From positions 38,399,194-38,463,193 of the forward strand of contig JAKSZU010000009.1 of assembly GCA_026018925.1 (NCBI GenBank): a DNA stretch of 64,000 nucleotides, in the 5' to 3' direction. Position numbers and translations under genes: made by a program. Positions 22,108 to 32,344 of the stretch are shown here, piece by piece (the first letter of the stretch is position 1; every line of letters starts with the position of its first letter). Source of the DNA: Tupaia tana. Its lineage: Eukaryota; Chordata; Mammalia; Scandentia; Tupaiidae. The notes below the pieces were generated by a model. The model ran no database searches. It was not told the DNA's origin and was given only the letters and a program-made list of their open reading frames with translations.

Positions 22108-22179
22108 ATGAGCAGCATTGTCTTGGCAAAGAAAAGATAAGTGGGGCAACTACAAAACCTGAGGCAGAAAGAGCCAAAG
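22108..22179 (+). other. Candidate 72-nt exon (unproven)
   Basis: A pyrimidine tract ending TTTCTTTAG stands just before it and the donor AAAG|GTATGA just after. In the one open frame it codes 23 whole codons with split codons at both ends (phase 1 on both sides). The peptide ends GKEKISGATTKPEAERAK. I do not recognise it. Length divisible by three would allow cassette use. It could easily be chance in 64 kb. The surrounding 21956-22525 has no repeat. Confidence 0.2.
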
Positions 22180-22181
22180 GT

Positions 22182-22525
22182 ATGATTTGTTAAAACTTTA
22201 AAACCCAGAAAAAGTGTAGTAAAGCTTGATTGCTAAATTATAGTAATATTTTGGTGCTGAACGTCTTTTATTCTTTTCTAGAATTCTGCTTGATCATACC
22301 ATGGTTTGCTTACTTTTTCACAGGTCAAAAAAAAAATGACTGAACTTCAGACATAAGACAATGGAAACGCTGCAAAAGAACAATGTGTTCTCCTTGCTGT
22401 TCTTTTCTTCTTCTTTTGATTTTTAATTGTAACACCTTCTACTCCTACTGTCAACCTCAAACAGTCATCTTAGCATCTAGCAATAAGGAGAGAGCTCATT
22501 GGTAACAGTGAATAACCATTTCAAG
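22182..22525. other. No recognised feature
   Basis: Unique AT-rich sequence downstream of the exon candidate. Confidence 0.5.
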
Positions 22526-22558
22526 TGTCTTAACCACTATCCTACTGAGCTGGCCTGG
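22526..22558 (-). mobile_element. A-SINE 5' remnant
   Basis: TCTTAACCACTATCCTACTG and AGCTGGCCTGG match only the A-SINE start. The next bases (AGTTGGAAAAGTC, 22579) resemble a MITE-1 end. Confidence 0.5.
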
Positions 22559-22601
22559 TTATCTATGTTCTACTAGGTAGTTGGAAAAGTCTTGGAGTAT
22601 A

Positions 22602-22861
22602 ATTTTTTTTTTTTTTTAGAGAGAGATATTTTTCTACAGGGCACGTGTGCTCACGGGAGACACAGAGAGAAAGTGAGTAATCACCCCCAAGGGGGGTGAG
22701 GCTATACACTACAATCCCATCTCCTCCACTCTCCTCTTGGGATTTTGAACATGCACACATGCCCAGTGTGCTTTTCAAGTTGCTGGGTCCAGGACTCAAA
22801 CCATGGTTGGCCATGTGGGAGTCTAGTCCAATGGCTTAACTACTATACCACCTGCTGGCCC
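22602..22861 (-). mobile_element. A-SINE, old long form
   Basis: T run, TTTTTCTACAGGGCACGTG, end ACCACCTGCTGGCCC. Confidence 0.9.
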
Positions 22862-22885
22862 AATATGTGTTAGCTTCTGTTTAGA

Positions 22886-23127
22886 TGTTTTTCCCTTAGG
22901 GTGTGTACACTTGCTGGAGAGAGAGATGGAGACAGCGAGAGGGAAAGTGAGAAATTACCCCTATAGGAGGGATGGCCACACTGCAATCCCTTCTCCATTC
23001 TCCTGGGATCTTGGGCATGCATGCACAAGTGCTTGATGTGAGTTTCAAGCCACCGGCTCCAAGACTAGAATCATGGTCAGTCATATGGGAGTCCAGTGAT
23101 GTAACTGCTACACCAACTTCTGGCCCC
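22886..23127 (-). mobile_element. A-SINE, long form
   Basis: TTTTCCCTTAGGGTGTGTAC to CAACTTCTGGCCCC. Middle has a short deletion (CTCCTGGGATC). Confidence 0.88.
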
Positions 23128-23160
23128 AAGATGCTAGCTTTTTAAAAAAAATCTAGTTAT

Positions 23161-23370
23161 GGGGACCAGCAGGTGGCCTGGTGATTAGGGTGCCAGACTC
23201 CCACATGGCCAACTGCAGTTTGGGTCCTGGACCTGGTGGCTTGCTTTCTCACTTTCCCTCTCTCTCTCTGTCTCTCTCTCTCTGTCTGTCTCTGGTTAAA
23301 TAAAAACTAGTAATAATGATAAATAAAATCAAATAAAAGAGGTTTTTGTTTTTTTTTTTTTTTTTAAAAA
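23161..23370 (+). mobile_element. A-SINE, short form (first of a pair)
   Basis: GGGGACCAGCAGGTGGCC to a T-then-A run. CTAGTTAT precedes it and GCTAGGTAT follows its tail. Confidence 0.88.
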
Positions 23371-23384
23371 AAAGCTAGGTATGG

Positions 23385-23547
23385 GGGCCGGCTTGAAAAT
23401 CACACCAGGCACTTATGTGTGCATGCCAAAGTCCTGGGAGGAGAATGGAGAAGGGATTGTGGTGTGGAGTGATTTCTCACTTTCTCTTTCTCTCTCTCCC
23501 TGGTGAATACATGCACCCTAAGGCAAAAGCCTCTTAAAAAAAAAAAA
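23385..23547 (+). mobile_element. A-SINE, tRNA head deleted (second of a pair)
   Basis: GGGGGCCGG joins directly to CTTGAAAATCACACC, so A and B boxes are absent while the very 5' bases remain. Ends ACCCTAAGGCAAAAGCC plus poly(A), followed by GCTAGTTAC. Confidence 0.85.
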
Positions 23548-23671
23548 AGCTAGTTACGCATTTTAACATGGTTACAGACTGATAATGTTTGGTAAGCTAA
23601 GTTATTTTTCAAATTTATCTTCTAGACAGCATTTCTACTAATGATCTTCTTTAGTCATATAACTTATTCTC

Positions 23672-23889
23672 TTTTTTTTGAAATATAGAAAGAGAGACAG
23701 AGAGACAGAAAGTGAGAAATCACCCTCCAGGGGGGATGGACACACTGCAGTCCCTTCTCCTCTACTCTCCTCTTGGGATTTTGGGCACACACACTCAGCA
23801 TGAATTTTAAGCCATCAGGTCTGGGACTCAAAAAGCAGTTGACTAGGTGGGAGTCAAGCAACGTAACTATTACGCTGTCTGTTGGTCCC
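23672..23889 (-). mobile_element. A-SINE, tail region shortened
   Basis: Lacks the TATAGGGC tail motif: T run joins GAAATATAGAAAGAGAGAC. CTTATTCT flanks both sides (TSD). Confidence 0.88.
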
Positions 23890-23942
23890 AACACTTATTC
23901 TTATAATACCTGTGTCATTTAGCACTTCAATAACTATTTTAG

Positions 23943-24119
23943 GTCAGCTGTGGTGGTGCCGTGGTGACACAATGCTCCGCTATGCCCAGGCCACATGGCA
24001 AGGTCCTGAGTTTGCATCCTGATGTCTCCTCATACACACTGAGTGCATGCACATTTGCCCATGATCCCTGATGGCTGAAGCGTGGAGTTTATCGCATCAT
24101 GAGTACCCAGTTGGGGGTG

Positions 24120-24166
<47 letters not shown>

Positions 24167-24192
24167 GCCTTTCTTTCAGAAGAAGAATAAAT
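23943..24192 (+). mobile_element. B-SINE with (CT)n
   Basis: GGTGGTGCCGTGGTGACACA head, GAGTTTGCATCC B-box-like site, CCCATGATCCCTGATGGCTG, (CT)n at 24123-24162 and an AATAAATGAAC tail. Parallel to 41812-42045. Confidence 0.75.
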
Positions 24193-24340
24193 GAACAAAT
24201 TATAGTTTTAATTAAGTTTCACCAAAGTTATATAGCATATGTAAGTTATATAGCATACTCCAGAAGGTAAAGCTGTCCATGCACCTTCTGTTTTACATAA
24301 TATAGAATATAACAGATTATATATATATATTTATATAGAA

Positions 24341-24521
24341 CTCCCCCCATGGGGGATGGTCATTCCACAATCCCTTTTCCTCCACTGCTCTCTCCATTTC
24401 AGACTTTGGGCACGTTCATGCACCTGGTGTGTTTTTCAATTTCCTGGGTCCAGGACTTACACTGTGCAGTTGCCCACCTGGGAACCAGCCACCTCAACTC
24501 CCACACCACTGGCTGACCTGC
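24341..24521 (-). mobile_element. A-SINE, tail half missing
   Basis: Starts within the middle (ACTCCCCCCATGGGGGATGG) next to a small (AT)n at 24319-24332 and runs to the head CTGGCTGACCTGCC. Confidence 0.8.
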
Positions 24522-25067
24522 CATTTCATCTTTTAAAAGGAAAAAGTTAAGTAGGATTATCCCCTTTGGAAATGTTAATAAGATTAGGCATTTTCTATGT
24601 AGGAGACTATAGAACTCACTAATTTTCTTGTAAGAGACAATAAATGACTTGATGCCTTACTGTGAAATGGATGGCTAGAAATAAGGATTTCTGAAGTGCT
24701 CTGCTTTCTTTTTGGCTAAAACAATGATGAAGTTCAATAATGACATCTGGTGCCTATTAAAATGATTTTCTTCTTGAAATAAAATATATAACCTGCAACA
24801 TCAAATTTTAAAGATGAGTGAAATTCTTTTCCTGGGATTTTCTAATTTTCAAACTAAAAACTTCTGAAGTGAAAAATTGATAGTCACACTTGAAAAGAGT
24901 ATTTTTGCTATGAAAGTGATTAATAATTTAAGAAGAATGTAATATTTTTTTTGAAGGGAAGATTCAGGAAAATAAGGCCTCACTATTATTATGTTGTGGC
25001 ATTCACTCTCCTAAGAGTTCAAGAATTTCAAGCTAGCAGTGGATTGTATCAATAATAAATAGTAGCA
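24522..25067. other. No recognised feature
   Basis: Unique AT-rich sequence. Confidence 0.5.
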
Positions 25068-25319
25068 GATTTTTATCATAGGGTGTGTGCACTTGTTGGA
25101 GAGAGACAGAGAGACACACAGAGAGGAAAAGTGAGAAATCATCCCCTAGAGGGGACGACCATGCCACAATCCCTTCTCCTCTATGCTTCTCTTGGGATTT
25201 GGGGCATGCACACACATACACCCATCATGTTTCCCAAGCTGCTGGGTCTAGCACTCAAACTGCAGAGTTGCCTATGTGGGATCCAGCACCTTAACTACCA
25301 TGCCACTGGCTGGCCTGCC
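25068..25319 (-). mobile_element. A-SINE, old long form
   Basis: TTTTTATCATAGGGTGTGTG to GCCACTGGCTGGCCTGCC. Confidence 0.9.
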
Positions 25320-25589
25320 ATATATTTTTTTTATGATACAAAATCTTATTAAGCCATTCTCAATTTTCTTGTGGTACTGTGTTAAAGTATTAATGATTTC
25401 ATTACAGAGGACTAATAAAGTAAAACAGTGCATGCTTATTGTTTCTTAATTTGTATTGACTGAATTCTATTTTTATAATGGTCATCAAAAACTAACCATC
25501 AAATAATATACAAGAGAACATATGATCTATGATCCCGGAATCAATGCTTAACTATTTAGTTACAATTTTTTTTTAAAGTATTGAGTAAA

Positions 25590-25945
25590 GGAATCCTTTG
25601 TGGTCTGTGCTGAGATTTAGTTGTGATGGGATTAAGAGGGTGAAAACATCTTATGTGATCATGGTACTGAAAGGTGGGGACTTGGAGAGTGAGTAAGTGA
25701 TTAGGATGGCCTGTGACTGACTCCTGGTGGGTTTGTAAGGAGAGGGATTGATACAGACATACATGAACATAGACATCCTGCTCTTCTCTTGCCTGTAAGG
25801 TGTGATGTCTTGGGACTCCATGCCCCCACCAGATGTGGCCCCTAACTTTGGCCCTCCAAGTTGTGAGCAGAAGAAACTTCTATTTTCTTACATTACCCAG
25901 ACCGAGTTATTTTCTGTTAAAGCAAAGGGAACTGACTAGAACATG
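25590..25945 (+). mobile_element. MaLR-type LTR (ERVL-MaLR fossil)
   Basis: Ancient LTR-like fossil recognised by order: GTGATGGGATTAAGAGG, GTGATTAGGATGGCC, TTGTGAGCAGAAGAAACTTC, ACATTACCCAGACCGAG and GAACTGACTAGAACA. Strongly decayed; internal genes not seen. Confidence 0.65.
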
Positions 25946-26026
25946 GTCCATCTATTCTTGTTTGTGAGTTATTTCTTATGAGTCTTTTAGTTAAAATATT
26001 CTCATCATATTCTATTTTCTATACAG

Positions 26027-26191
26027 ATTTTTCTGTTGCTAGAGTTGAACAAAAAATGAGAGAAGAAAATGATACTGATCAAAGAAAACATCTTGAAGGT
26101 ATTGAAGCAGATGGAAAACAGTCAAACAATCAAAATCATGTTGTGCTAGCTTTAGTTTGTTTCCAGGATATTACAGAGGGAAATGAAACAA
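26027..26191 (+). other. Candidate exon (72 or 165 nt, unproven)
   Basis: TCTATTTTCTATACAG precedes an open frame. Two possible donors, GAAG|GTATTG at 26099 (weak) and ACAA|GTAAAG at 26192, would give 72 or 165 nt, both divisible by three and phase 1 on each side. The peptide is charged (for example VEQKMREENDTDQRKHLEG) and unknown to me. Phase matches the candidate at 22108. Confidence 0.18.
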
Positions 26192-26204
26192 GTAAAGGAA
26201 AGCT

Positions 26205-26345
26205 ATCACGTACTGAATACCAGGCACTGTGCTTTTAGCACATGTTAACATAATTCAATTTTGCCCCAACGTGTAAAGGAGGAAATGGCTGCGTTGCAAG
26301 TTGAAGGTTCTTAACCAGATAATCATCTGCATCTCGCAAGAGTCA
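26205..26345 (+). mobile_element. MIR fragment
   Basis: TACTGAATACCAGGCACTGT, GCTTTTAGCACATGTTAACA and AAAGGAGGAAATGG follow MIR order. Confidence 0.65.
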
Positions 26346-26861
26346 AGAATGGTCTGATCATCTTTAGTGCTCTGAGGGAAAAAGCTGCCTTTCTGGGGGT
26401 ACTGCTCAGATGTGTTGACCAAAATAATTCCTCACCCAGGAAACAGACTTTTCAACATAGTGATAGACATGACAGATGCTTTAGTTGGAGAGTGCGCGGA
26501 AAGTTGCAGCATTGCTGTTCCTATTATCTGAATAAAAAAATAAGAAGTGTGTCTCCAGAGCTGTCAAATTGATACCTTTTATAAATACTGATTTTTGTTT
26601 AAATGAGAGATGAGTTATCTCACAGATGACAGGCAACGTTCCCAGCAAGAGCTGCGAACTTAATTTCACTTAAAATAATTATGGAATTGCAAACTGAACT
26701 TTATCTATCATATTGTATTCCACTCTATTAGGTAAATGACTAATATAGAATTAGTGTTGTGCTAAAATGACAATAGCTATTAGTTTATAGTCTAAGATCT
26801 TTGCATTGATTTAGCTAGAATGAATGATTTTAGGTATTACAAATCCTATGCTCACTTCCAT
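26346..26861. other. No recognised feature
   Basis: Unique sequence; nothing gene-like. Confidence 0.5.
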
Positions 26862-26955
26862 TTGGAGGAAATGATGCTGACTTTGGAGTCACATGGAAAT
26901 GGTATTTCAAACACCACATTTATGCAAGTGTCCCCAGTTTTCCCCTTAATGATAA
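26862..26955 (-). mobile_element. MIR fragment
   Basis: GACTTTGGAGTCACATGGAA and GTCCCCAGTTTTCCCC resemble the reversed MIR order (tttggagtcagac, then cagtttcc). Confidence 0.5.
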
Positions 26956-27140
26956 GGCCCTGGCCAGCCAAATTGTACTACAAAACAGCATTTATGTTGA
27001 TTTGTTAAAGAAAAGGTTGTTTACTATTTCAGAGTAGGATAATATACTTATAGCTCCATATTTCAAGGACTCACATTCATGTTGTTCCGGAAGCCAGATT
27101 AATGTACCGTCAACTGAAATAGATCCAGTAAATGTTCCAT

Positions 27141-27144
<4 letters not shown>

Positions 27145-27180
<36 letters not shown>
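27145..27180. repeat. (AT)n microsatellite
   Basis: Pure AT repeat abutting the T run of the next SINE, so probably a mutated part of its A-tail. Confidence 0.9.
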
Positions 27181-27213
<33 letters not shown>

Positions 27214-27463
27214 GGATTTTTGCTACAGGGCACGTGCACTCACCAGAGAGACAGGCAAATGGAGAGAGAGAGAAAGTGAGAAATCACCCCCCTGGGAAAA
27301 TGACCACAGCATAGTCCCTTCTCCTCCATTTTCCTCTTGGAATTTTGGGCATGCACACACACATATGCCTGGCGTGAGTTTCAAGCCGCTGGGTCTGGAA
27401 TTCACACAGTGATCAGCCATGTGGGAGTTCAGTGCTTTAACCACTATGCCGCTTACTGGCCCC
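27181..27463 (-). mobile_element. A-SINE, long form
   Basis: 31-nt T run, TTTTTGCTACAGGGCACGTG, end GCCGCTTACTGGCCCC. Confidence 0.9.
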
Positions 27464-28267
27464 CTCTATTCAGATTAAAGAGACCCTTCTTGGACCACAC
27501 TCATACTGTAGAAGATAAATCCGTTTGATAAACTACCACTAACAGAAGACAGTTACCACCAATTATCTTACTCTTTTAAATCTATCTCTTTCACTTAAAA
27601 GTTAAAATTGGAGTCGTTTGAATAGCCAGAACTATTTATAAAGTAAACATTTGTGCAAATTTGTCCCTTCTAATTTTATTATTAAAAACAGTAGGCAGAA
27701 ATGCATTTCCTCTGGCTTAGAGACTGAGCCATTCTAATGCAAAGTAGACCTGGCTCAAACAAAATGCTACTGTATTTGTTCTTATTCTAAAACGTTGTGA
27801 TCCTCTGCTTTTTTAGGATCTTACTTTCTTCTCTTATTTATCTCTTCTCTCATTTCTTTTGGCCACTTACATAAAAAAATCTATTGCTTCAGAGCTGAGT
27901 AAAAGACCTCGCAGCTGATGCAATATCTAACTCATGTGCAGTGTGCTCACTCTTTCTACGATCTCACTAAGAAGCACCATCCTTTGAAGATAGTGGAAAT
28001 TAGGAAAATTCAGCAATCATAGTTTGTGAAGACAGTATTGTGCCCTATGAGTCATTCATAAAGACTATTATTTAAGCCTTATCTGTCTGTTTTAAAGCTT
28101 CGGACAATAAAAGTTCATTATTAGAATTAATAGTTATTTATTATTTTCTAATCAATGTTACGATGTAGTAGCTTCTATGGATATGAGATTAAATAATTCT
28201 CTTCTACAGAAATATAGAATGAAAAAACAAAAACATATGGGCAATTGCAAGTCAGTGACATACATAC
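27464..28267. other. No recognised feature
   Basis: Unique AT-rich sequence, 0.8 kb, no repeat recognised. Confidence 0.5.
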
Positions 28268-28269
28268 TA

Positions 28270-28327
28270 TTGGGTTGTTGGAAAAGTCATGACATATTTT
28301 TCTATGCAAAAATACATCATGACCCAA
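28270..28327. mobile_element. Mariner-like MITE-1, one arm shortened
   Basis: TTGGGTTGTTGGAAAAGTCA is the cleanest left end in the window. Right arm reads ATACATCATGACCCAA, missing part of the repeat. Flanked by TA. Confidence 0.8.
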
Positions 28328-28416
28328 TATGATGGAGGTACATAGAAAGTGTTAAGGAGAGTCTGGAAGGAACACATTTCACTGAGACTTGGAAATTTTT
28401 TTTAAAAAAGGTTTCT

Positions 28417-28579
28417 TTGGGGTCACAGGTGGCATAGTGGCAAAGGCACTGGATTTCCACATGGCCAACCACTGTTCAAGTCCCAGATCTGACAGCTTGA
28501 AACACATACCAGGTGTGTGTGCATCTCTGCCCAAACTCCAAGGAGGAGAACGGAGGAGAAAGGATGGTAAAAAACCTTG
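28417..28579 (+). mobile_element. A-SINE, 3' part missing
   Basis: GGGGTCACAGGTGGCATAG to GGAGAAAGGATGG then poly(A); CT tract and tail absent. TSD AAAAARGTTTCTTT on both sides shows it inserted in this shortened form. Confidence 0.9.
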
Positions 28580-28594
28580 AAAAAAGTTTCTTTA

Positions 28595-28948
28595 GAGTGG
28601 GAGAGTTTTGAAAGATATATAAGAGTTAACTAGAAAAAGGGACTTAAAGAGTAAGGGGACCTAAAGGGATGTAAAAAGTGTTATCTGAAAATTAGTCCTT
28701 TCTATTTTTTACTTCTGCTTTTTTAGTATTATATCTTTCCATATTATAAGTAGATCTAAAGATGAAATTCTCAATCACATTTCTATAACTAGAAATATTC
28801 TCAAATAGAATTCTCCTTATCAATCTATTATTTAATTTCCCCTATTTTATTGAAGCTTTCACCATTAGGAAATGAATGAAAATATAGTTATTTAATTCCA
28901 GATAGCTAAAGCTTTACCTGTACATATCAGCTAAATCAAGGGTGCTAC
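28595..28948. other. No recognised feature
   Basis: Unique AT-rich sequence. Confidence 0.5.
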
Positions 28949-28964
28949 CAAGTCTCACTTTTTG

Positions 28965-29209
28965 TTTTTGAGAGGTTTTTGCTATAGGGCACGTGCACTT
29001 GCCAGGAAGACAGAGAGACAGAAAGTGAGAAATCACCCCCCAGGAGGGATGGCCATGCCGCAATCCCTTCTCCTCCATTCTCCTCTCGGGATCTTGGGCA
29101 CGCACGCACACGGACCCGGTGTGATTTTAAGCCACCTGGTCCGGGACTCAAACCACTGTCAACTACATGAGAGTCCAGTGACATAGCCATTACGTCAACT
29201 GCTGGTCCC
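28965..29209 (-). mobile_element. A-SINE, young
   Basis: TSD ACYAAGTCTCRCTTTT at 28949-28964 and 29210-29225. Head CATTACGTCAACTGCTGG. Confidence 0.95.
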
Positions 29210-29262
29210 ACTAAGTCTCGCTTTTAAGGGATGTTTTTTGTATTGTGTCACAGTCAGTACAG

Positions 29263-29273
29263 GTATATATATA

Positions 29274-29309
<36 letters not shown>

Positions 29310-29342
29310 CACACACATATATAAATATAAATATAAATATAT
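29263..29342. repeat. Compound (TA)n/(GT)n/(AC)n microsatellite
   Basis: GTGTGTGTGTGTGT, then (AT)n, then ACACACACA: an inverted layout like that at 21815. Confidence 0.9.
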
Positions 29343-29345
29343 AAA

Positions 29346-29885
29346 TAATAATGAAAATTCATTTTCTAAACAGTTATGTACACCATAGCCCAATTTCTAG
29401 GGAACTGGAGTAGCACTTTTCCCAGATGCATGTAAATTTCATTGTTTTTTTTTGTAAGTGCTGTGTATTATGAACAGAGTTCGACAGTTGTGACCATTTT
29501 AACCCTTATAACTATTCTACAGAGAACTTTAATGAGGATCAGGAGCATAGAAATAAGGTAGAGCATGAGATACTAAAGCCCACCAAAGAATGGATTTGAT
29601 ATTCATAAAGGAAAGTGAATAACATGAATTGTGTATTAAGAGATTGTAAAGTTAAGAATCTCAACTGCATTTCTCACTTACATATGAATTGACTGATTAT
29701 TTAGTTGAATAGAAAACAATATACTATTCTAAACCTAAATTCCTCTGAAATTGTACTACTGAACTTTACATAGCATACTAGATTGGTGTCAAGATTAAAC
29801 AAACCCAATCTTATTTGTTAGCTATATAAAATTCATAATAAGATTAAAACAGATTTTAGGCATTTATCTATGCTCTGATAAAAAG
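29346..29885. other. No clear feature
   Basis: Unique; weak MIR-like order near 29490-29550, not callable. Confidence 0.4.
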
Positions 29886-29894
29886 AATTACAGC

Positions 29895-30365
29895 TGTTTT
29901 ATTTATTTGTTTGTTTGTTTATTTATCTGTTTATTTATTTTGGAGAGGTTCTTGCTATAAGGTGTTTGTACTTGCCAGAAAGAGAGAGACAGATAGAAAG
30001 CGAGAAATCACCCCCCAGGCGGGTTGGCCATGCCACAGTCCCTTCTTCTCCATTCTCCTATTGGGATCTTGGGCATTCGCGCACATGTGCCCGGCATGAA
30101 TTTAAGCTACAGGGTCTGGGAGTTGAACAGCAGTTGACTACATGAGAGTCTAGTGACATAGCCATTACGCCAACTGCTGGTTCCTATTTTATTTATTTTT
30201 TAAAATAATTATTTATTTATTTAATTCCATTTGTTATTATTATTTTAATTTAACCAGAGAGAGAAAAGGAAAGTGAGAAACAAACTGCCAGGTCTAGGAC
30301 TTGAACCACAGTCAGCTATGTGGTATTCGGACACCTTAGCCAGCACACCACTTGCCAGCCCCCAA
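29895..30365 (-). mobile_element. A-SINE, short form, tail hit by another A-SINE
   Basis: Body 30195-30365 (TTAACCAGAGAGAGAAAAGG to CACTTGCCAGCCCC). Its T-rich tail (TTTATTTG)n spans 29895-29939. AATTACAGC flanks the whole (29886-29894, 30366-30374). Confidence 0.85.
29940..30182 (-). mobile_element. A-SINE, young lineage A, in the tail of a short A-SINE
   Basis: TGGAGAGGTTCTTGCTATAA to CAACTGCTGGTTCC; GAATTTAAGC marker. Confidence 0.92.
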
Positions 30366-30374
30366 TAATTACAG

Positions 30375-30776
30375 CAATTTTAAAATAAAAAATAGAATAA
30401 AAGGTTGTGACATTTTGTAAGCAATGTACCATTAAATGATACCACTGACACTTTGAGATTCTGTCAAAAGGCATTCAAATTCCCACATCAAAGAAAATAC
30501 ATAAAATGAATAAAGCATGGATACATAATTAAATGATGAATAGTGCACATAATGTATTGCGAAAGTACAATATAATTGTGTGTATGTACTCACACTAGAC
30601 CTAATCGTTTTCTAAATAACATAGGTTTTCTGAACATTTCTTTTTAATCTGTATTTCACAACTTATTTCTTCTGACACATACTAAGTAACTGTTCGGCAC
30701 AGTATTCTTCAAAGCAAGTTGAAAACCCTTATTGGAAGAAAACATAGCCGAAGTAGAATGATAACAAGAACATTCT
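30375..30776. other. No recognised feature
   Basis: Unique AT-rich sequence. Confidence 0.5.
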
Positions 30777-31032
30777 TTTTTGGGGGGAGATTTTTGCAAT
30801 AGAGTGTGTGCACTCGCCAGAGAGATGGAGAAAGAGAGAGAATGTGAGAAATCATCCCCCAGGGTGGATGGCCACACTGCAATCCATTTTCCTCCATTCT
30901 CCTCTTGGGATCTTGGGCACACCCGTACACACACACATGGTGTGAGTTTCAAGCTTATGGGTCTAGGACTAGAACTTCTGTCGGCCACATGAGAGTCCAG
31001 CACCTTAACCATCACGCCACCTGCTGGCCCCA
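30777..31032 (-). mobile_element. A-SINE, long form
   Basis: GGGGGGAGATTTTTGCAATA to CACCTGCTGGCCCC. Confidence 0.92.
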
Positions 31033-31736
31033 GGAACAACTTTTTCAATTAACAAAGTCCCTTCTAAGCTTCACTGTAATTAAGTCAATACCATGAATTC
31101 CTCTATAGCTGTAATTTTCAAAGTTATGTTTCAGTCACCAACTTTACATACAAATATTGTTTAACTTATACCTATAGAAGCTATATGGAATATTAAGATA
31201 ATTTCAAGTTTTTTCCACTTTTTTCAAAAGAAAAACAAATAGAAATCCATGAATTATTTTTGTTCTTATATAAAACATTGTTATAAAAGTAGTGCTATTT
31301 TCATTTAACATAAGGGTATAGATAATACAATTGCATAATGGCTATAAGTTTATTTTACAACTATATCTCTTGATGTGTGCCATAAATGTGTTTTTGATAA
31401 TCTTCTTCAAACGTTATTTTAAAAGTTTGTTTTAATAAAATAAGTAAATATACTGGGTGTAATAAGTATGGGTAAAAATGTCCTTCCTACCTTTGCTTTC
31501 TTTTCAAATTAAATAAAGTATTTTAAATTGTGGACAGTTTAGAGCTTATATTTTTAAATTACTCACAAAACATTATTTTAATTAGAAATAACAATGCTGC
31601 CCACTGGATAGACATACAACCCTCTTGAAAATTAGTCTCAAGAGTAAGTAAGAAAATATTCTTACATTAAACTTGTTGCCTCAACTGAAGATGAATACTC
31701 TAGCACGAAATCATCAAAAGTTACTACTGAAATACC
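31033..31736. other. No recognised feature
   Basis: Unique AT-rich sequence. Confidence 0.5.
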
Positions 31737-32009
31737 TTTTTTTAAAAGCAGTTTTTGCCTTAGGTATGTGCGCTTACTGGGGAGAGACAGAGACAGAGAC
31801 AGAGACAGTGAGAAGGAATGTGAGAAATCACCCTCCCTGCCCCCAGGGGAATGGCCAATCCTTTCTCCTCTTCTCCATTCTCCTCTTGGGATCTTGGGCA
31901 TGATGCACACATACCCAGTGTGATCTTTAAGCCACTAGGTCTGGGACTTGAACCATGGTCAATAATGTAGGAATCCAGTGACATAACCACTATGCCATCT
32001 GCTGGCCCC
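31737..32009 (-). mobile_element. A-SINE, long form
   Basis: TTTTTGCCTTAGGTATGTGC to CCATCTGCTGGCCCC; contains a short (GACAGA)n array at 31785-31808. Confidence 0.9.
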
Positions 32010-32024
32010 TGTCATAACCCATGT

Positions 32025-32235
32025 TAAAGTTTACTTATTTTACTCATGATAGAGCATGTGCGCATGTAAGAGACAGAGGGAGAGAGAGAGAGATACACAT
32101 CTGTGACAAGATCTCATTATGCCACAGTCCTCTTCCCAGAGTCCTCCAGCTGGTCAAGGCCTTGGCCATACACATGCGTGGCATGTTTCAGGTTGACCTG
32201 GCAGGGCATTGGAACCCTTGGTTGGCCAGGTAGCT
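32025..32235 (-). mobile_element. B-SINE, divergent
   Basis: AAAGTTTACTTATTTTACTC, GAGACAGAGGGAGAGAGAG, CCTCCAGCTGGTCAAGGCC. A detached TATTGCCTGCCCC at 32330 may be its start. Confidence 0.6.
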
Positions 32236-32344
32236 TCCAATACTGAGGTTCAGTACTGGAAGTAGTTACTTCAAGTAAAAAAGTAGTTATAAAAGTAGTT
32301 ACTAAATTCATTTATATCATATTTTTTGGTATTGCCTGCCCCAC

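Noticed and set aside
29895-29940. CRISPR-like or tandem array
   Set aside because: (TTTATTTG)n-type runs are SINE tails. No spaced direct repeats typical of CRISPR exist here, and the DNA is mammalian.
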